Source of the DNA: Nymphaea colorata
Taxonomy: Eukaryota > Streptophyta > Magnoliopsida > Nymphaeales > Nymphaeaceae
NCBI RefSeq assembly: GCF_008831285.2
Contig: NC_045145.1
Location: forward strand, 15,268,040 to 15,332,039
Direction of reading: 5' to 3'
DNA length: 64,000 bases
This document shows positions 39,015-51,556 of this stretch, in pieces. Positions within the stretch are counted from its first letter, which is position 1, and each line of letters begins with the position of its first letter. The notes under the pieces are model-generated. The model saw nothing but the letters and a program-made list of their open reading frames with translations, was not told where the DNA came from and made no database searches. Made by a program: the position numbers and the translations under genes.

Positions 39015-39310
39015 ACAAAGCAAAGATTTGTCAAGCTGCCGTCGGAAAAAAGGTCTGGTTCCTTGATCTGTAGGTAAAAACGAACTGAACCCAAGACTCA
39101 GTCTCTCATTTTCCCACTGAAGAGACGCCATGGATCGATGAGCAGGCTATCTCATCTCGTGACTTTTGCTCGAAAGCTTCACCGCAACCAGAGGTTTGTC
39201 AAGGTGCAGTTCAGAAAAGGGTCTGTTCCTTGATTTATAGAAAAGAACGAACTGAGCAAGAAGCTCAGATTTTAGTCTCTTTTCCTTAGAGAGAGACGTC
39301 ATAAGTTGCT
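39015..39310. repeat. Two-copy diverged direct repeat, period 168 bp
   Basis: The block TTTGTCAAG at 39027 recurs at 39195, and matching words continue for about 100 bases (GGTCTG, TTCCTTGAT, CGAACTGA). On the minus strand both units are open over the shared part, but I see no start, domain or splice structure that would make them a gene. Confidence 0.7.
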
Positions 39311-39782
39311 GAAGGCCATTGCTGGACAAAATTTCCACCGGCAAGGCTGCAACTGAGAAGGCCAGGCCTTTTTTTTTTTTGCCCTTTTCAGAAAAGCCAA
39401 ATTAAATGTGGGCTATTTGAAAGTACTGTTGGCGCAGTAAGGTACTAGATCATATAGGTAGGTAATTTGCTCGGAGCCCGTCTCATTATTGAAGATTATG
39501 TGATTCAAATCTGTACACGCATGTTATCGCAATAAACTATTGTTTTTTTAATTACTACTTATCAGAAGGCACGGGTCACTGAAACCTACTCCTGTCTTTC
39601 TCTCATTATCATCAAATATTTAACGCTGTCTTTGTCTCTCCTTCGGCCCCAGCCACGAGACTGACCCACCTCTCTCTGTGTCTCTCTTTCATATTAATGT
39701 TAGAAGGACCAAGCTTAATCAATGTTAGTTTCAATGAGCAACAGTGTAGCTGGTTGGTGAGAGTCGTATCATTAGTTCAGTT

Positions 39783-40125
39783 CTTGTATCTGCTATTCCT
39801 TTAGACTCTAAAGGTAGCACACATTACTTTTGAGGTAAAAAAGAGAATAATTGTAAGTTCACTCAAGTCCTGACATAGTTTGAGAGGGTAAAAGAGAGTG
39901 TAATTGTAAGTTCACTCAAATCTTGTATCTGCTATTCCTTTAGCAGACATTACTTTTGAAGTAAAAGAGAGAATAATTGTAAGTTCACTCAAGTTCTGAC
40001 ATAGTTTGTAAAAGAGTATAATTGTAAGTTTACTCAATTCCTGTATCTGCTATTCCTTTAGCAGACATTACTTTTGAGGTAAAAGAGAGCATAATTGTAA
40101 GTTCACTCAAGTCCTAACATAGTTT
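39783..40125. repeat. Composite tandem array, periods about 118-139 bp
   Basis: The module TGTATCTGCTATTCCTTTAG with ATTACTTTTGA(G/A)GTAAAA begins at 39783, 39922 and 40040. Between the copies a shorter block TAATTGTAAGTT(C/T)ACTCAA occurs five times and a CTGACATAGTTT-like block three times. It is a nested repeat built from two sub-units. The first unit is longer by about 21 bases because of extra sequence after CCTTTAG. Non-coding. Confidence 0.88.
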
Positions 40126-40236
40126 CAGATGAGAAAGGAGAAAGACGGGTGGCTTCTGCCTCTAGGGGATTACCCGTGGCTAAAAAAAATCAGTCCTAAC
40201 ATAGTTCACTCGTCTGGAACAACAATTTTTTTTTAT

Positions 40237-40245
40237 GGGGGGGGG

Positions 40246-40282
<37 letters not shown>
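40237..40282. repeat. G-tract plus (GA)n microsatellite
   Basis: About 12 G followed directly by about 17 GA units, all purine on the plus strand. Such mirror purine tracts can adopt triplex structures. Likely length-variable. Confidence 0.88.
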
Positions 40283-40285
<3 letters not shown>

Positions 40286-41192
40286 TCCAACACGATACCT
40301 CCAGTTTGCATAACATCAGCATCTTGCCTATGTGCCCATGTAGCTCCGGTTTGCATCACATCAGCATCTTGCCCTGACTGGAAGGCCCAACTATTCAAAA
40401 CTTGACCGATACGACGACAACTCTACCAATATCAAGTCATATCTACCAATGCGTCCCGGCCGGGCAGATCCATTATTTTTAAAAATAATTTATATTTTTA
40501 TCATTTTTTTTAAAGCAGGCGTATCTTTTAGGGTTCCAACGGGAAAGGAAGTTTGATCTTTACAACACTGACTCCAGTTGGAAAAGTCTTTAAAACACTA
40601 GCACTTCGGCAGTACGCCAGGGAAAGGAAAGGGTCACGAAGTTTTACGCACGCACCTCTGAGTGTAAATTTTTTTGTTAAAGGAATGGAAAGCAACTCCA
40701 CTGAACTTGTCATTTCATCTTAATGATCAGGGATCGCGAAGGCAACTTTATACAATTCAGATTTATCATCAACGTTATTTATTTTCAGCTATCCTCTGCT
40801 AAAAAAAGGGATAAAGATAACGTTTTGAATTTCTCAATAAGAACTAATACCAAATTGTGCCCAATTCAAAATATACAGTAGCAAATTTTTGCCTTTTCCA
40901 AGATCCCCGTCTTCAAACGAGAATCTATGAATCATTTCCGAGACAAACATATGGTACTTTTCCCATTTCTGCCAGCCCAAGCCAATCTCTGGCTCCCAGA
41001 CTGCAATTCTCGGTTGCCACACTCAAGTGAAACAGAAGAGAAGGTAAAGCCTGAAAACACTGTATAAGGAGCTTGTAAATTCTGCAATCATCTGAGCGAG
41101 GCTTGTTTGTGCGTCCATGGATGACAGTGCCATGATCCCTCCGTTCTCGATTGGAAGCCTGATTTCAAGGACTAGAACTGACACAACCTTCT

Positions 41193-41919
41193 CTAGTCAC
41201 GCTTGAGGGATTTTCTCAAAGCTGCTTTGGCTGCAAGTATAGCCACATATGAACTGATGGTCAATGCAATTCCAACCCAGAGGATCAGTTGATCATATGT
41301 CTGGCTCTGAACTTTGTAGGCACGCAGGCCTATGCTGTTCCAAAAGCTCTCCGTCCATACAGGATCTACTTCTCCCAAAGGATCCTCTGCATTTGTTGCA
41401 ACCAATCTCCATCCATTTTCAAATTTCAATCTAGTTGAGTATGCAGGGACATACCTGAACTTAGTGTACAAGATCAACAAAGCATCAGAAACGCTGGAAT
41501 AGTGCTCTAAGTAGTAAGAGGAAAAGCAAAAAGAAAGTCATATTTTCTATGATAACTGAAACATGCATACTCAAATGTGCCTAGTGAAATTTATGGCAAT
41601 TTGCATATTTCCTGTCAAGGCAACCAAACAATGAAATCTATATGATTGTTCCCATAAGAATCGAAAGTTACCTTCTTTGGTTGCATGATACAAGTTTTCC
41701 ATAAAATTATTAAACCAATGGCCAGAAAGTTTTCATAATCATTTTAACCTCGAAAGCCATATTCTTCACCAAACAACATGGTTCAAGTGTTTACTCCTAG
41801 GAAATGAACAATAAAAAGATGTGTTTATGAGTATATGGTGCCAGTTTCGGAAAAAAAAAAGTTGGAAATTTCATATAATTTCAGCAGGCATTATATGTAT
41901 CTATATACATTTCTTCGTG

Positions 41920-41950
<31 letters not shown>

Positions 41951-44900
41951 GCGCGCGCGCGCACGCATACACATATAAACTTCTTCCAGATCTGCATTTT
42001 GAAGAAGCAGGAGAAACCAAATTCATGTTACAGATAAATTTTTACCATGCCTGAAAGCATATATACCTGTACACAATCATTCTCTTCTCATAACTATCGA
42101 TTTTTTACCATGCTTGAAAGCATGTGTACATGTGAACCAACATTTAGTTTCCATAACACATGGATGTGTTCTTGTACAGGAATAAAAAAAGTAGCTAACC
42201 TTGTGGTGGATATGACACAAACACCCTTCCCTGTTTCTGCACCAACACACACTTCAGTTGGACTTGTACAACCTTGTGAGCATGATGAATTACTGCTAGC
42301 CTTGCGAATAGAATTCCGTTCAGCCAGAAAGTTCCAAATAAATCGAGATGTATCACCAACATTCTCTAAAGATGGCACAGCAACAGGAGAACCAAGCATA
42401 ACACCAACATAGTGATTTGGGCAAGCCCCATTTGAAATTATGAAATTCCTTGCAAGCTTACAGGAGAATCCTGGCTCACAGGTCAGTAGGCAAGCAACTA
42501 ATTCCTCAACCAATGATGCATTGATATTTATTGAAGAAAGAATCGAGCTGCTAAAACCTGATCCACTGCTAGCCAGGATATACAATGCACGTGCAACCAC
42601 AGCAGCAGCTGACACTATTGAGGTGGTGTTAATATTAGCTGCACAAAGAACCAAAAAATAGGTTTTCAGTAGCCAAAACAATCAGATACTGGAAGCATAA
42701 AGCTTGCAAATCCAGCCATCCATGTATTTGGAAAGGCAAAAAGGCATACAAGAATCGTCTGGGTGGCTATAGTAGAACTTATTGGAGAAGACACTGTCAA
42801 ACTCTTCAAGAACAACCCCAGCAGTTGAAGGATTCTGCAATTTTAAGAACGGATACTTGTAAACAACAAATAAAGATGACTGGAAAAGCTTGAAACAGAT
42901 CAATGCAAAGCAAGAAACAGCCGGTTGAGAACTAAGTTGTTATAACATTAATTAAAAAGAAAATGGTTTTCTAACGAGCATCAAACTGCATAGACTTTCT
43001 AAATGAAAAGTGAACCAATATTGCCAAAATCCTGTTTGACAAGGACGTGTAGACAAAAACATCTTGTGGCAGTGTTTAACTTGTAAATCTAATTTCTTTT
43101 CAAGGTCCAACACAAAGAAATAACTTCGCCTGGTCATTCATGACTCAGTCAGATCCTCTTCTATTAAATTTTTTGACCAGGTTGAGGGCCAAGTCGCCAA
43201 GTGAGGCAAATGAACTTGGGAGTTTTAAAACACTAAGTTGAACAGATGGTGATGCCATTGCGGAAGTGAAAAACATTTTTCAGTTTAGGACAATATTTTG
43301 GCAAACATGAAGTTTCACAGTTTCAAGTTGACATGGTTTGAGGCCCCTACTTGAAAGTTGTTCTCAAATGAGGCATATATCAGAGAAATCAGAAATTTGA
43401 GGTCCATAATTGGAATTATGTATAGGTGAATCCTCAAATTAATAAAACAGTAAAATAAGCTCCACAAGTTCAGTCCATGTCATCCTCAAGCCTTGAATTT
43501 TCTCCTTATACGCTCATTTGCAAGAGAAAATAGTCAGAAAACATGTGCACAAACCCATTCAGAAAATGCCAGTCATGCATAGGCACTGGTTAAAACTGAG
43601 CATCATTAAACTTACCTTTCTAAAAAAGGGCATTAAAGATGATGGAGGAATGCCAGGATTTGAAGAGCTTGCATTTTGAATCACTATTTCGTCTGGTTTA
43701 AGTGAGGCAGCAGCTTTCTCCAATGCACTCAAGATCTCCTTAGAACCAGATGATTCCTGCAGTAAGATGACAAAGGAAAAACTATTGCATTTATGACATA
43801 AAAGGACACTAGCAGCTAGGCATTTTTGTCTAAAGAAAGACAGGCTTTATGGATTCCGGTGTTTCCTGCATGAAAATTTGCAGAAGTACATTATATTTCA
43901 TCTAACATCATAGTATCACTCACTAGATAGATGACGGCCAAACAATTTGCTATGCAATAGTTGAAAACTGAAAAGCACTCACAAAAAGAGCTCCCTGTGA
44001 AAAAAAAAAATGCTGTCGAGTAGGTTGACTCTTTAAGCTGACAACATAAAGTGCACATTTTTAAATTTTTGACACATTCAAAATGGCAAAAGTTGGAACT
44101 TGGAAACAAAGAAGAAGATAAGCATGTAAATGACATAGGTAAACTGGTTGTGCTGATAATTAAGATTTATAAAAGCAGCCTAAAAGAAATTATGGCTGCA
44201 TGAAGAATTAGCAAGATATGTTGTCCAAAGCATCAAGAACAAGGGTGTCAAAAAGAAACTGAGATGGCTGTTCAAAGCATACGGAAATTACCAAATCCAT
44301 TAGGTAGCGTAGGTACTTAATGGTTGATGTCCATGAAGGGGTCTAAATTTGAATGACCACTAACAGGAAAAAATTGCTTTACATTTGACACTGGTACAGG
44401 TACGCTGCTGTTGATGGTTCAAAAGCAACACAATGATAGACAAAAATGGAGAGCAGCCTCCTCCAGTAATGGCAGAGCCAAGGCTAGGGAGACTGGAATC
44501 AAAGACGCCATATCAACACACTTAATAACTTTGTTCACATAGGTTTGACCAACTATATGCCTCCACAAGCTGCTTACCACTAAATCCGCAGAAGTGTGTA
44601 ACCATGAACCAACAAGAAAAGCTATCATTGCTGGGTCAAATAACATAGCTGGACCAATCAGGAAGCACTACCCCTACTGGTGGATCCCAGACCCCAAATC
44701 TATTGGGCACAACCCCAAGGTTAAGGGGAAGAAAGAAGAGAACATCTTTTCCCAAACAAAGGCATGAGCATAATGACCTCAATTGTAAGAAGCCCACCAC
44801 TGAACCAGCTAAATTCAACCTTAAATGCTTAGACCAGGCTGGACCTCACCAACAAATTTCTAAATACAACCAAAACAAACCTAGATTGTGCCTAAACCAT

Positions 44901-47900
44901 ATGAGCAAACAAATCAGGCACAGCTCAACTAGTATTCAGCATAAACAAATTAATATAATGCATGTTCTGGAACATTACCAACCAATCAAGGGATAAGAGA
45001 AATCTCCTAACACACTAAGAACCTGCCTTAACAAAATAAATTGGACAAATTCCAACCCTAACCTGGCTAATCCAATTGAAGCATGAGGCAACTTAATCTC
45101 AACTTGCTCAAAGGACTGTAATCAAACTGCAGTAACTGCAGTAACTGCTGTATGTCTGACCTGAACAGATGTAGAATGGACTACCCTAACCATAACTAGG
45201 TACCCCTTGACCAAAAGAAAAAGTAAAAGTAAAAACTATAATGTCGTCATGCAAATCTGTGAACAAAACAACAGGGTTAGCATCTCATTCTAATTAGTAG
45301 CTAAAGCAAAGGAGAGTCATACCTCTTCAACATGACTAAAGAAAGTTGCCTTCCCTTCACTAAAACCTTTTCCAACGGATCCAACATCCAGGACCTAATC
45401 CAATATAGGTGTAGAGAACATAATCACATGTCACATAAGGGATAGTCTGTTCAGAAATCCAAATGAAGGATGTTGATGTAAAAAGAAACGTACCTTTTCA
45501 ATTAGTGAACTTTTCAAGCCGACAACACTTTCAGATCCTAAATCTAATTCATGTAAAAACCTTCTACTGCCAAGGTATCCCCAGGCTTCACCTGTAAAAA
45601 ATATAAAAACCAGCTGCATAAAGATAGGACGGATTAGTAGAAGATCAGAAACTAGTCTATAGAAGAAAAATCTTTCCAGATCAAACAATAAACTGCTGTG
45701 ACATATATTAACTGCAATTTAGCAGCTTAATGAAAATTATTTTGCCATACAATTATGACAAAACCTGTTTTGGCTACAATGTTAACTTAATTTCCCTACA
45801 TTTTTGGGCTAAAGGTGATAACAAGGTAAGAAACAGACAGATTTTTAGTCTATCAGCTTTTATCCTATCTTCTTCTGCTATAGACAAAGTGTCACAATGA
45901 ACCAACATATAACTTTTCATAAATTTTACCTATCCCATTTTCCTGATGCTTCCTGTTCCTTTATCTCTTTGTGCATGTGCACGAGAGAGAGGGAGAGAGA
46001 AAGATCATTATCTTTCCTTCATATGATCTGCTAGGAAGATAATGGTCGAAGGAATGAGAAGGAGAAAATGGATGAGAAGAGACAACAGCCTAGGAACACT
46101 GAAGGCAGAGGAGTCAATATGAAAAGAATCTACATTTGACAATCTTTACAGGAATATACTTGACCCTGGTATTATATGCATAGAGCTGCTGTACAATGTG
46201 CATTTGAGAAATTGTTATGTGGCACGCACAGGGATAGCTACAAGTTAAAACTAAAAACTATACTATGACTTAGCACCTCTCCTCATCCCATCATCCCTAC
46301 AGTTTCCAATTAAATTGGATAAGCTCATACACAAGAGTAACATCAATCTCAGGGTCGTCATGATACTGAAAGAAAACCATTATAGCATATAAGCACATAA
46401 CCATCCCTTGGTTGCATGGATAGACAACATACTATATGCCTACATAATTTTGGCTATGCTTATGATTATGATGAAACTCATGGCAAACTCGAAAATTCTA
46501 GTGGCAGAACCACCATTGACATCAGACAAATGAAATGAAATAAAGTAATTCCTTGTAACAATTTATATCTGACGCACCTGTTTTCCAAACTCATTTACAT
46601 TGTCCACATGAGAGAGAGCATCAATTGCTGCCAATAAAGCAATCATTCCCTGAATAACATAGTCAAATCAAGTTAACAAACCATTAGTAAATTGACCTAA
46701 CATCCTGAAAGACCAACAAGACAAAAAAATTGCAAGGTGACAAAATTTAGTATCTAGTAGTACTCACAGATAAATGGGAATCAGCTCCAAACGTTCTGTC
46801 ACGAAAGAATGATGCAGAATCTTGGGATGCCATTGCAAGTATAATAGGTTTTTCCATTTGAGATGAGACATTAATAGGTGGTAGTGAGGACCAAACACTG
46901 TCCTTCACAAGAAAAGAAAAAAATGCAACTCAATTTCACAAAGACGAGCTCAACTTGTAACAGCTAAGATAATTTTGCACAAAAAACTGCAGCACCATCA
47001 CAAGCTTTTCTTAATGATGAAGGCAAGTAAATAAGCAAATTGCAAGAGTAACCATTACAGAACACAATCCAAGGCAGCGTTATAAAAAGATTACTACCCT
47101 AGCCTTAGCCATGAAATAAACAATAAACTACTTTAACAAAATCATATAAGATATAATGTCTCAAGATGTACAGATCCACTTTATCTATTGAAGAGAATAA
47201 ATATGAAGATGACTATTCACAGAGACATAGAAAAACAAGATAAAGCAAGAGATGACACACCGTGAAGATTTTACCTGTATCCCCCTAATGGAAGACAGGA
47301 CTGATCTTTAAGACAAGTTTCTGAATTATGATTCCCAACTTTGGTTGTCTAAATCAAGAACAATGAAACTAGAAATTAGAAGAGGTACAGAACTGTAAAC
47401 ATGAGTGTGTAAGTGCAACAATTCAAAGCCTGCAACATTAGCAACAGAAGCGCACCTGCATTACAACATCAAACTCTGCAACATCTACATGGAATTTGTC
47501 ATTATGTACCTCAGCGCTTTCTACAATCTGAGGAGCGATGCTCAACCAACACCAGTATATATAGGTCATGACAAAAAAAAATGCACGTAACATCAGGTAA
47601 GCTTTTGAGACAGTCCTCTTCTCTACCAGTATAAATATAGGAATTTGACTTTATACACATAATTTAACTCAAAAAGTACCTCTTCAAGTTTTAAGGTGCT
47701 ATTTTGGGAGAGAAGGAACACAGGAAAATCATAGCGGTTCCACATTACACCAGATCCCTGGGATGAATATATACAAGTGATAATGCAAATTAAGTTTAAT
47801 TAACATGTAAAAGATAGCGAACGCTACTAAGCTATAGGAGATGCATCATGAATTCAACAGACCACAAGGAATCATACGACACTTACAGCTGGGTTCCAAT

Positions 47901-50900
47901 TATATTTGGTATTCCTGTATGGAGCAAACTCAGCCTGTGGAAATTTTCCTACTGGTGAGAACCCTGTGATGTCAAAGAAATTTCCACAGATCATAAACTT
48001 TTAATTGTGCGCATAGGTTTATGAACTCAATGTTTCCATAGTAAAAGTAATGAACCGTAGTAGGCAGGAATAAGCGAAAGACTGATGGTTCTTCACATCA
48101 ATGTTGAATTAAGAAAGCAAAAAGGCGGGGATTCAAAGTTCACATGCAGCCCCCTAGTTTTAGTTTAATGAAAAACCATCATCCCAAATATGGTACTCGA
48201 CCTCTATAACCCAACCAACTAGGAAGATTAAATTCCTACAGAATTGCACACAGACCTTTTAAATTTTAACTTAAGATACCATACAATAACTATCTCATGA
48301 TCTGACATTAAGCATTCTTAAGTTTGTAAGATCAGATTTACATAGTTTCAGTATGCACACAACATAGATAATTTAAAACCGTGAAATTCACATAACTCCA
48401 ACGAAATTATTTCAATCAAATGGAGAAGCAACTCAATAATTTTAATTCTAATTATATTAAGAAGACAACTAACCAAATATTTCATTCGAATATCCAATAT
48501 TAGACTTAATCAGCACGCCGGCTATCTTTCGTGCTGACTCCTTATCGGAATGTAACCTAAACACAAAAAGATAAATAAGAGTCCACTATAAATGTTTCAT
48601 CTTCCTCAAAGACAATAATTGATGTAAACAACAACGGTAAAAATGAATGGAGAGTAAGAGACAGAGAAAGAAACAGAAACAAAACCACGACAAAAAAAAT
48701 CAACAAGGTAAGAGATACAAGGGGATGAGCGTGTTATTGATTTATGCATGTGCTCTCTGCAAAAAAAAAGGAAAAAGGACATGCAGATAAATGAAACGTT
48801 TTCACAAATATAGTACCATGTATGATGGCATCAATCATGTTGAAAGTACCATGTATGATGACATCAATCATGTGAACATGATGTTTAAACAAGATCCTGG
48901 ACTTGATGAATGTTACCTAAGGTCTTAATTTTTGCCCCTACACCTTGCCCACTATGCCTACATAACATACTGTCTTCAATTATATTTGTAACAACTAACT
49001 TCCTTTCCTTGAGTAAAAGAACAAAGTTAATCAACTACCCAAAAATAATAATAATAATTACGCCAAAAGATAAAAGATGACATGCATCTCCGTGTCAAAA
49101 CAAGCAAACAAGCACCCTATGAGACAAAAATAGTTCAAAGATGGCTGCAGTGACAAAAACTAACATTTTTATCAATATAATGGCATGTGCATGCATGGTT
49201 ATGTACATATATATAAGGCATAATGCGAGACCTTGATGGATAGGAAGGTGTTCTGCAAGGTTATTTCACTTCCTCCAGCCAAAACAAACGAGTGTACAGA
49301 ATGCCTGCTGTGCTGATGTAGGACATCTATGTCACCAACATCACAAATTAATTTCCTTGCCTTATTTCAGTGAAAGAGATAGACTTTAATTTACAGGAGA
49401 CAGTTTATATATAAGTGCTTGCATCTTTTCAACTAGGGGTACAGAAATTGACCTAAAAGGATGAGATTTCTGGGTCACAGCTCCTATATGTTTCCAGCTG
49501 ATGGTTTAGCATTAAGCATGATAACCAGATTAGTTTAATCTCCCGAAAATAATAATTAATAAATCAGTGAAGAAATTTACACGACATTGCACAGTAAACC
49601 CATGAAAAAGAAATGGGTTAAGCTAGCAAGCTTGGAAAAGATGCATTTGAAGACATGGCATAAAGCATAATACGGAAGAACCATGAGCACCAGGTACATC
49701 AGGAACATGCTTTCTCAACATGAAAAAAATGGTTTACAATCACCAGTAAAAAGCAGTACTTGTTAAAAAAGTCTTCCATTTTGTCTGGTGGAACCAAAAC
49801 GGCAGAAGGTGAAACGAGCTTAAACATGTCATTTGTGAACCTCACGATGGGTGCAACAACCTTCACACGACCAGGATCTGTACAAGCAGAAGCATTCTTA
49901 CTTATAAAAGGCATCAACGGCCCTCTGTCCTTATGAAAGATTATCGTGCTCACATTCCCTTTTAGCCTAAGTGACTTGAAAAATATAGCAGAAGAAAAAA
50001 TGAAAAATATCATGAGAGTTGTTGAAGACTTACTTGCACAACCAATTTCACCAGAAATGTTTAGAAGTCGAACACAAGGATAGCCATCAACAACCATGTA
50101 CATCTTGTTCTGAAGATCAGGCACTGATTCTAGGAAACTCTCTTCTACTCCTATAGATGGTCCAAAACAAAATCATCAGCTACCCCAACACGTAGAGTAT
50201 ACATACCCCAATACACATATATCTTATATATAGCCTGTGCCTTAAATGTGATTTTCCCATAAATGTGTGTGTGTAAGAAAACCGGTAGCTATCAGACTCT
50301 CATATGCCGACTTGTTGGAAATTACCCAGGTTGTTGATTTTAAGATTGGGTGGTAGAGATTAAGTTGAAAAAAAATGAAAACCCAATTGCATTTACAAGA
50401 GACTTAAATACCCCTCAAAAGAGGAAACAAATTGAAATTAGTTTTCTTCATTGAGACCTCTTGTCTCCTTTGAGGAGTTTCGGTCTCTTGAAAATACTAT
50501 TAGGTTTTCAGTTTCTTCAACTTAAGCTCACCATGTGGATTCCTTAAAATCAACAGGCCAAATAGTTCCCATAAAGCCCGGGTGTGAGGGTCTGGCAGCT
50601 ACCGGTTTTCCTTTATACATATTCTGTATTTCCAGTTAATTTTTCAATACCACCTGCATGTACCTACATCAAATCACGTGGACTGAATAGCACCATAACT
50701 TGATGATGCAGTTTTACTACGAACAGTTTTAATTAACTTCTTACAGAGAAGGCATTCAAGGATGCTGCTCATTTCCAGGTCCTTTTTGTTTTATAGTTTT
50801 CTTAATTTGACCATGCTGATAACTCGTAATACTCGAAACTACCATACCGCTTATATGGAATCAAGCTGCTACGACGCACCGATATACATGAATACGTAAA

Positions 50901-51556
50901 CTAGAAATATTGAATTCAAACAAGAACGTGTTTGGAAGAAAAAACCTCCCTAAGCATCTAAAATTTGGGATTCTTTTGCCTAACTGGGGAAGTTTCGTCG
51001 CTGAACTACTTGAACAAGGTTGACTACAAAGAGATGCAAGCAACACGTATTTTATCAAGTTCCATTCTCTGCGGCAAAAATCAGACACTGCCCTCAATGA
51101 AAGTGGAATAAGAAGAATACTCTTACCGTCCCCCTAAGCATCTTGAATTTGGGCACGTAAATTCTTGCATTTAACACCATCCAAAACGAGTTCCAAAAGG
51201 AACTCAAAACCAGTGAAACTACATAAGTGACCAAAAGAAATGGGCAGAAGGAAGGAAAAAATGCAGAATCCAGCGCCACGAACAGATTAAGCGAAAGAAA
51301 CTCGAGGGCATTCTACTGCGAACAATCATTCCCGCAGGCATCATAACAGCACGAAACCACATCAAAGAATACGATCGGGAGCACATCCATCAAAACAGCA
51401 ACCATCCAGACTAAAACTAAGCAAAAGGAGAAACATAAAAAGTGAGGCGGCAGCAAGAAGAGGGAAAGTACCGGCCGATGAACGATGGACGGAGAAGAGG
51501 AGAAGGATGAGGAGGACGAGGGAGAGTAGACGATGGTAATGGAGCTTGAGAGCCAT
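41193..51556 (-). CDS. Nicastrin, gamma-secretase substrate-receptor subunit
   Basis: Sixteen exons: 51472-51556, 50034-50150, 49760-49877, 48474-48556, 47887-47963, 47680-47757, 47456-47527, 47275-47348, 46768-46897, 46578-46649, 45494-45613, 45323-45394, 43616-43756, 42750-42834, 42200-42638 and 41193-41454. They total 675 codons (674 aa), close to the plant family length. All visible introns are GT-AG and the phases agree. Residues 1 to about 28 form a signal peptide (Leu-rich core after MALKLHYHR). A large lumenal ectodomain with several N-x-S/T sites follows, including the aminopeptidase-like core with TGEAWGYLGS at 309-318, where animals have GETFDYIGS; the Glu (E311) is kept. A single transmembrane helix lies at about 643-664 and a short Lys/Arg tail ends the protein. 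Nicastrin works with presenilin, APH-1 and PEN-2 in intramembrane proteolysis; its plant substrates are little known. Normally single copy in plants. Confidence 0.97.
41919..41978. repeat. Compound (TA)n(CA)n(CG)n microsatellite in nicastrin intron 15
   Basis: Alternating purine-pyrimidine tract passing from TA to CA to CG and back to CA/TA over about 60 bases. Such sequence is prone to left-handed DNA. It lies inside the last intron, about 220 bases downstream, in the gene's sense, of exon 15. Confidence 0.85.
48813..48873. repeat. Two-copy tandem repeat, period 33 bp, in nicastrin intron 3
   Basis: GTACCATGTATGATGGCATC at 48813 recurs at 48846 with one substitution. Intronic and non-coding. 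Confidence 0.85.
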
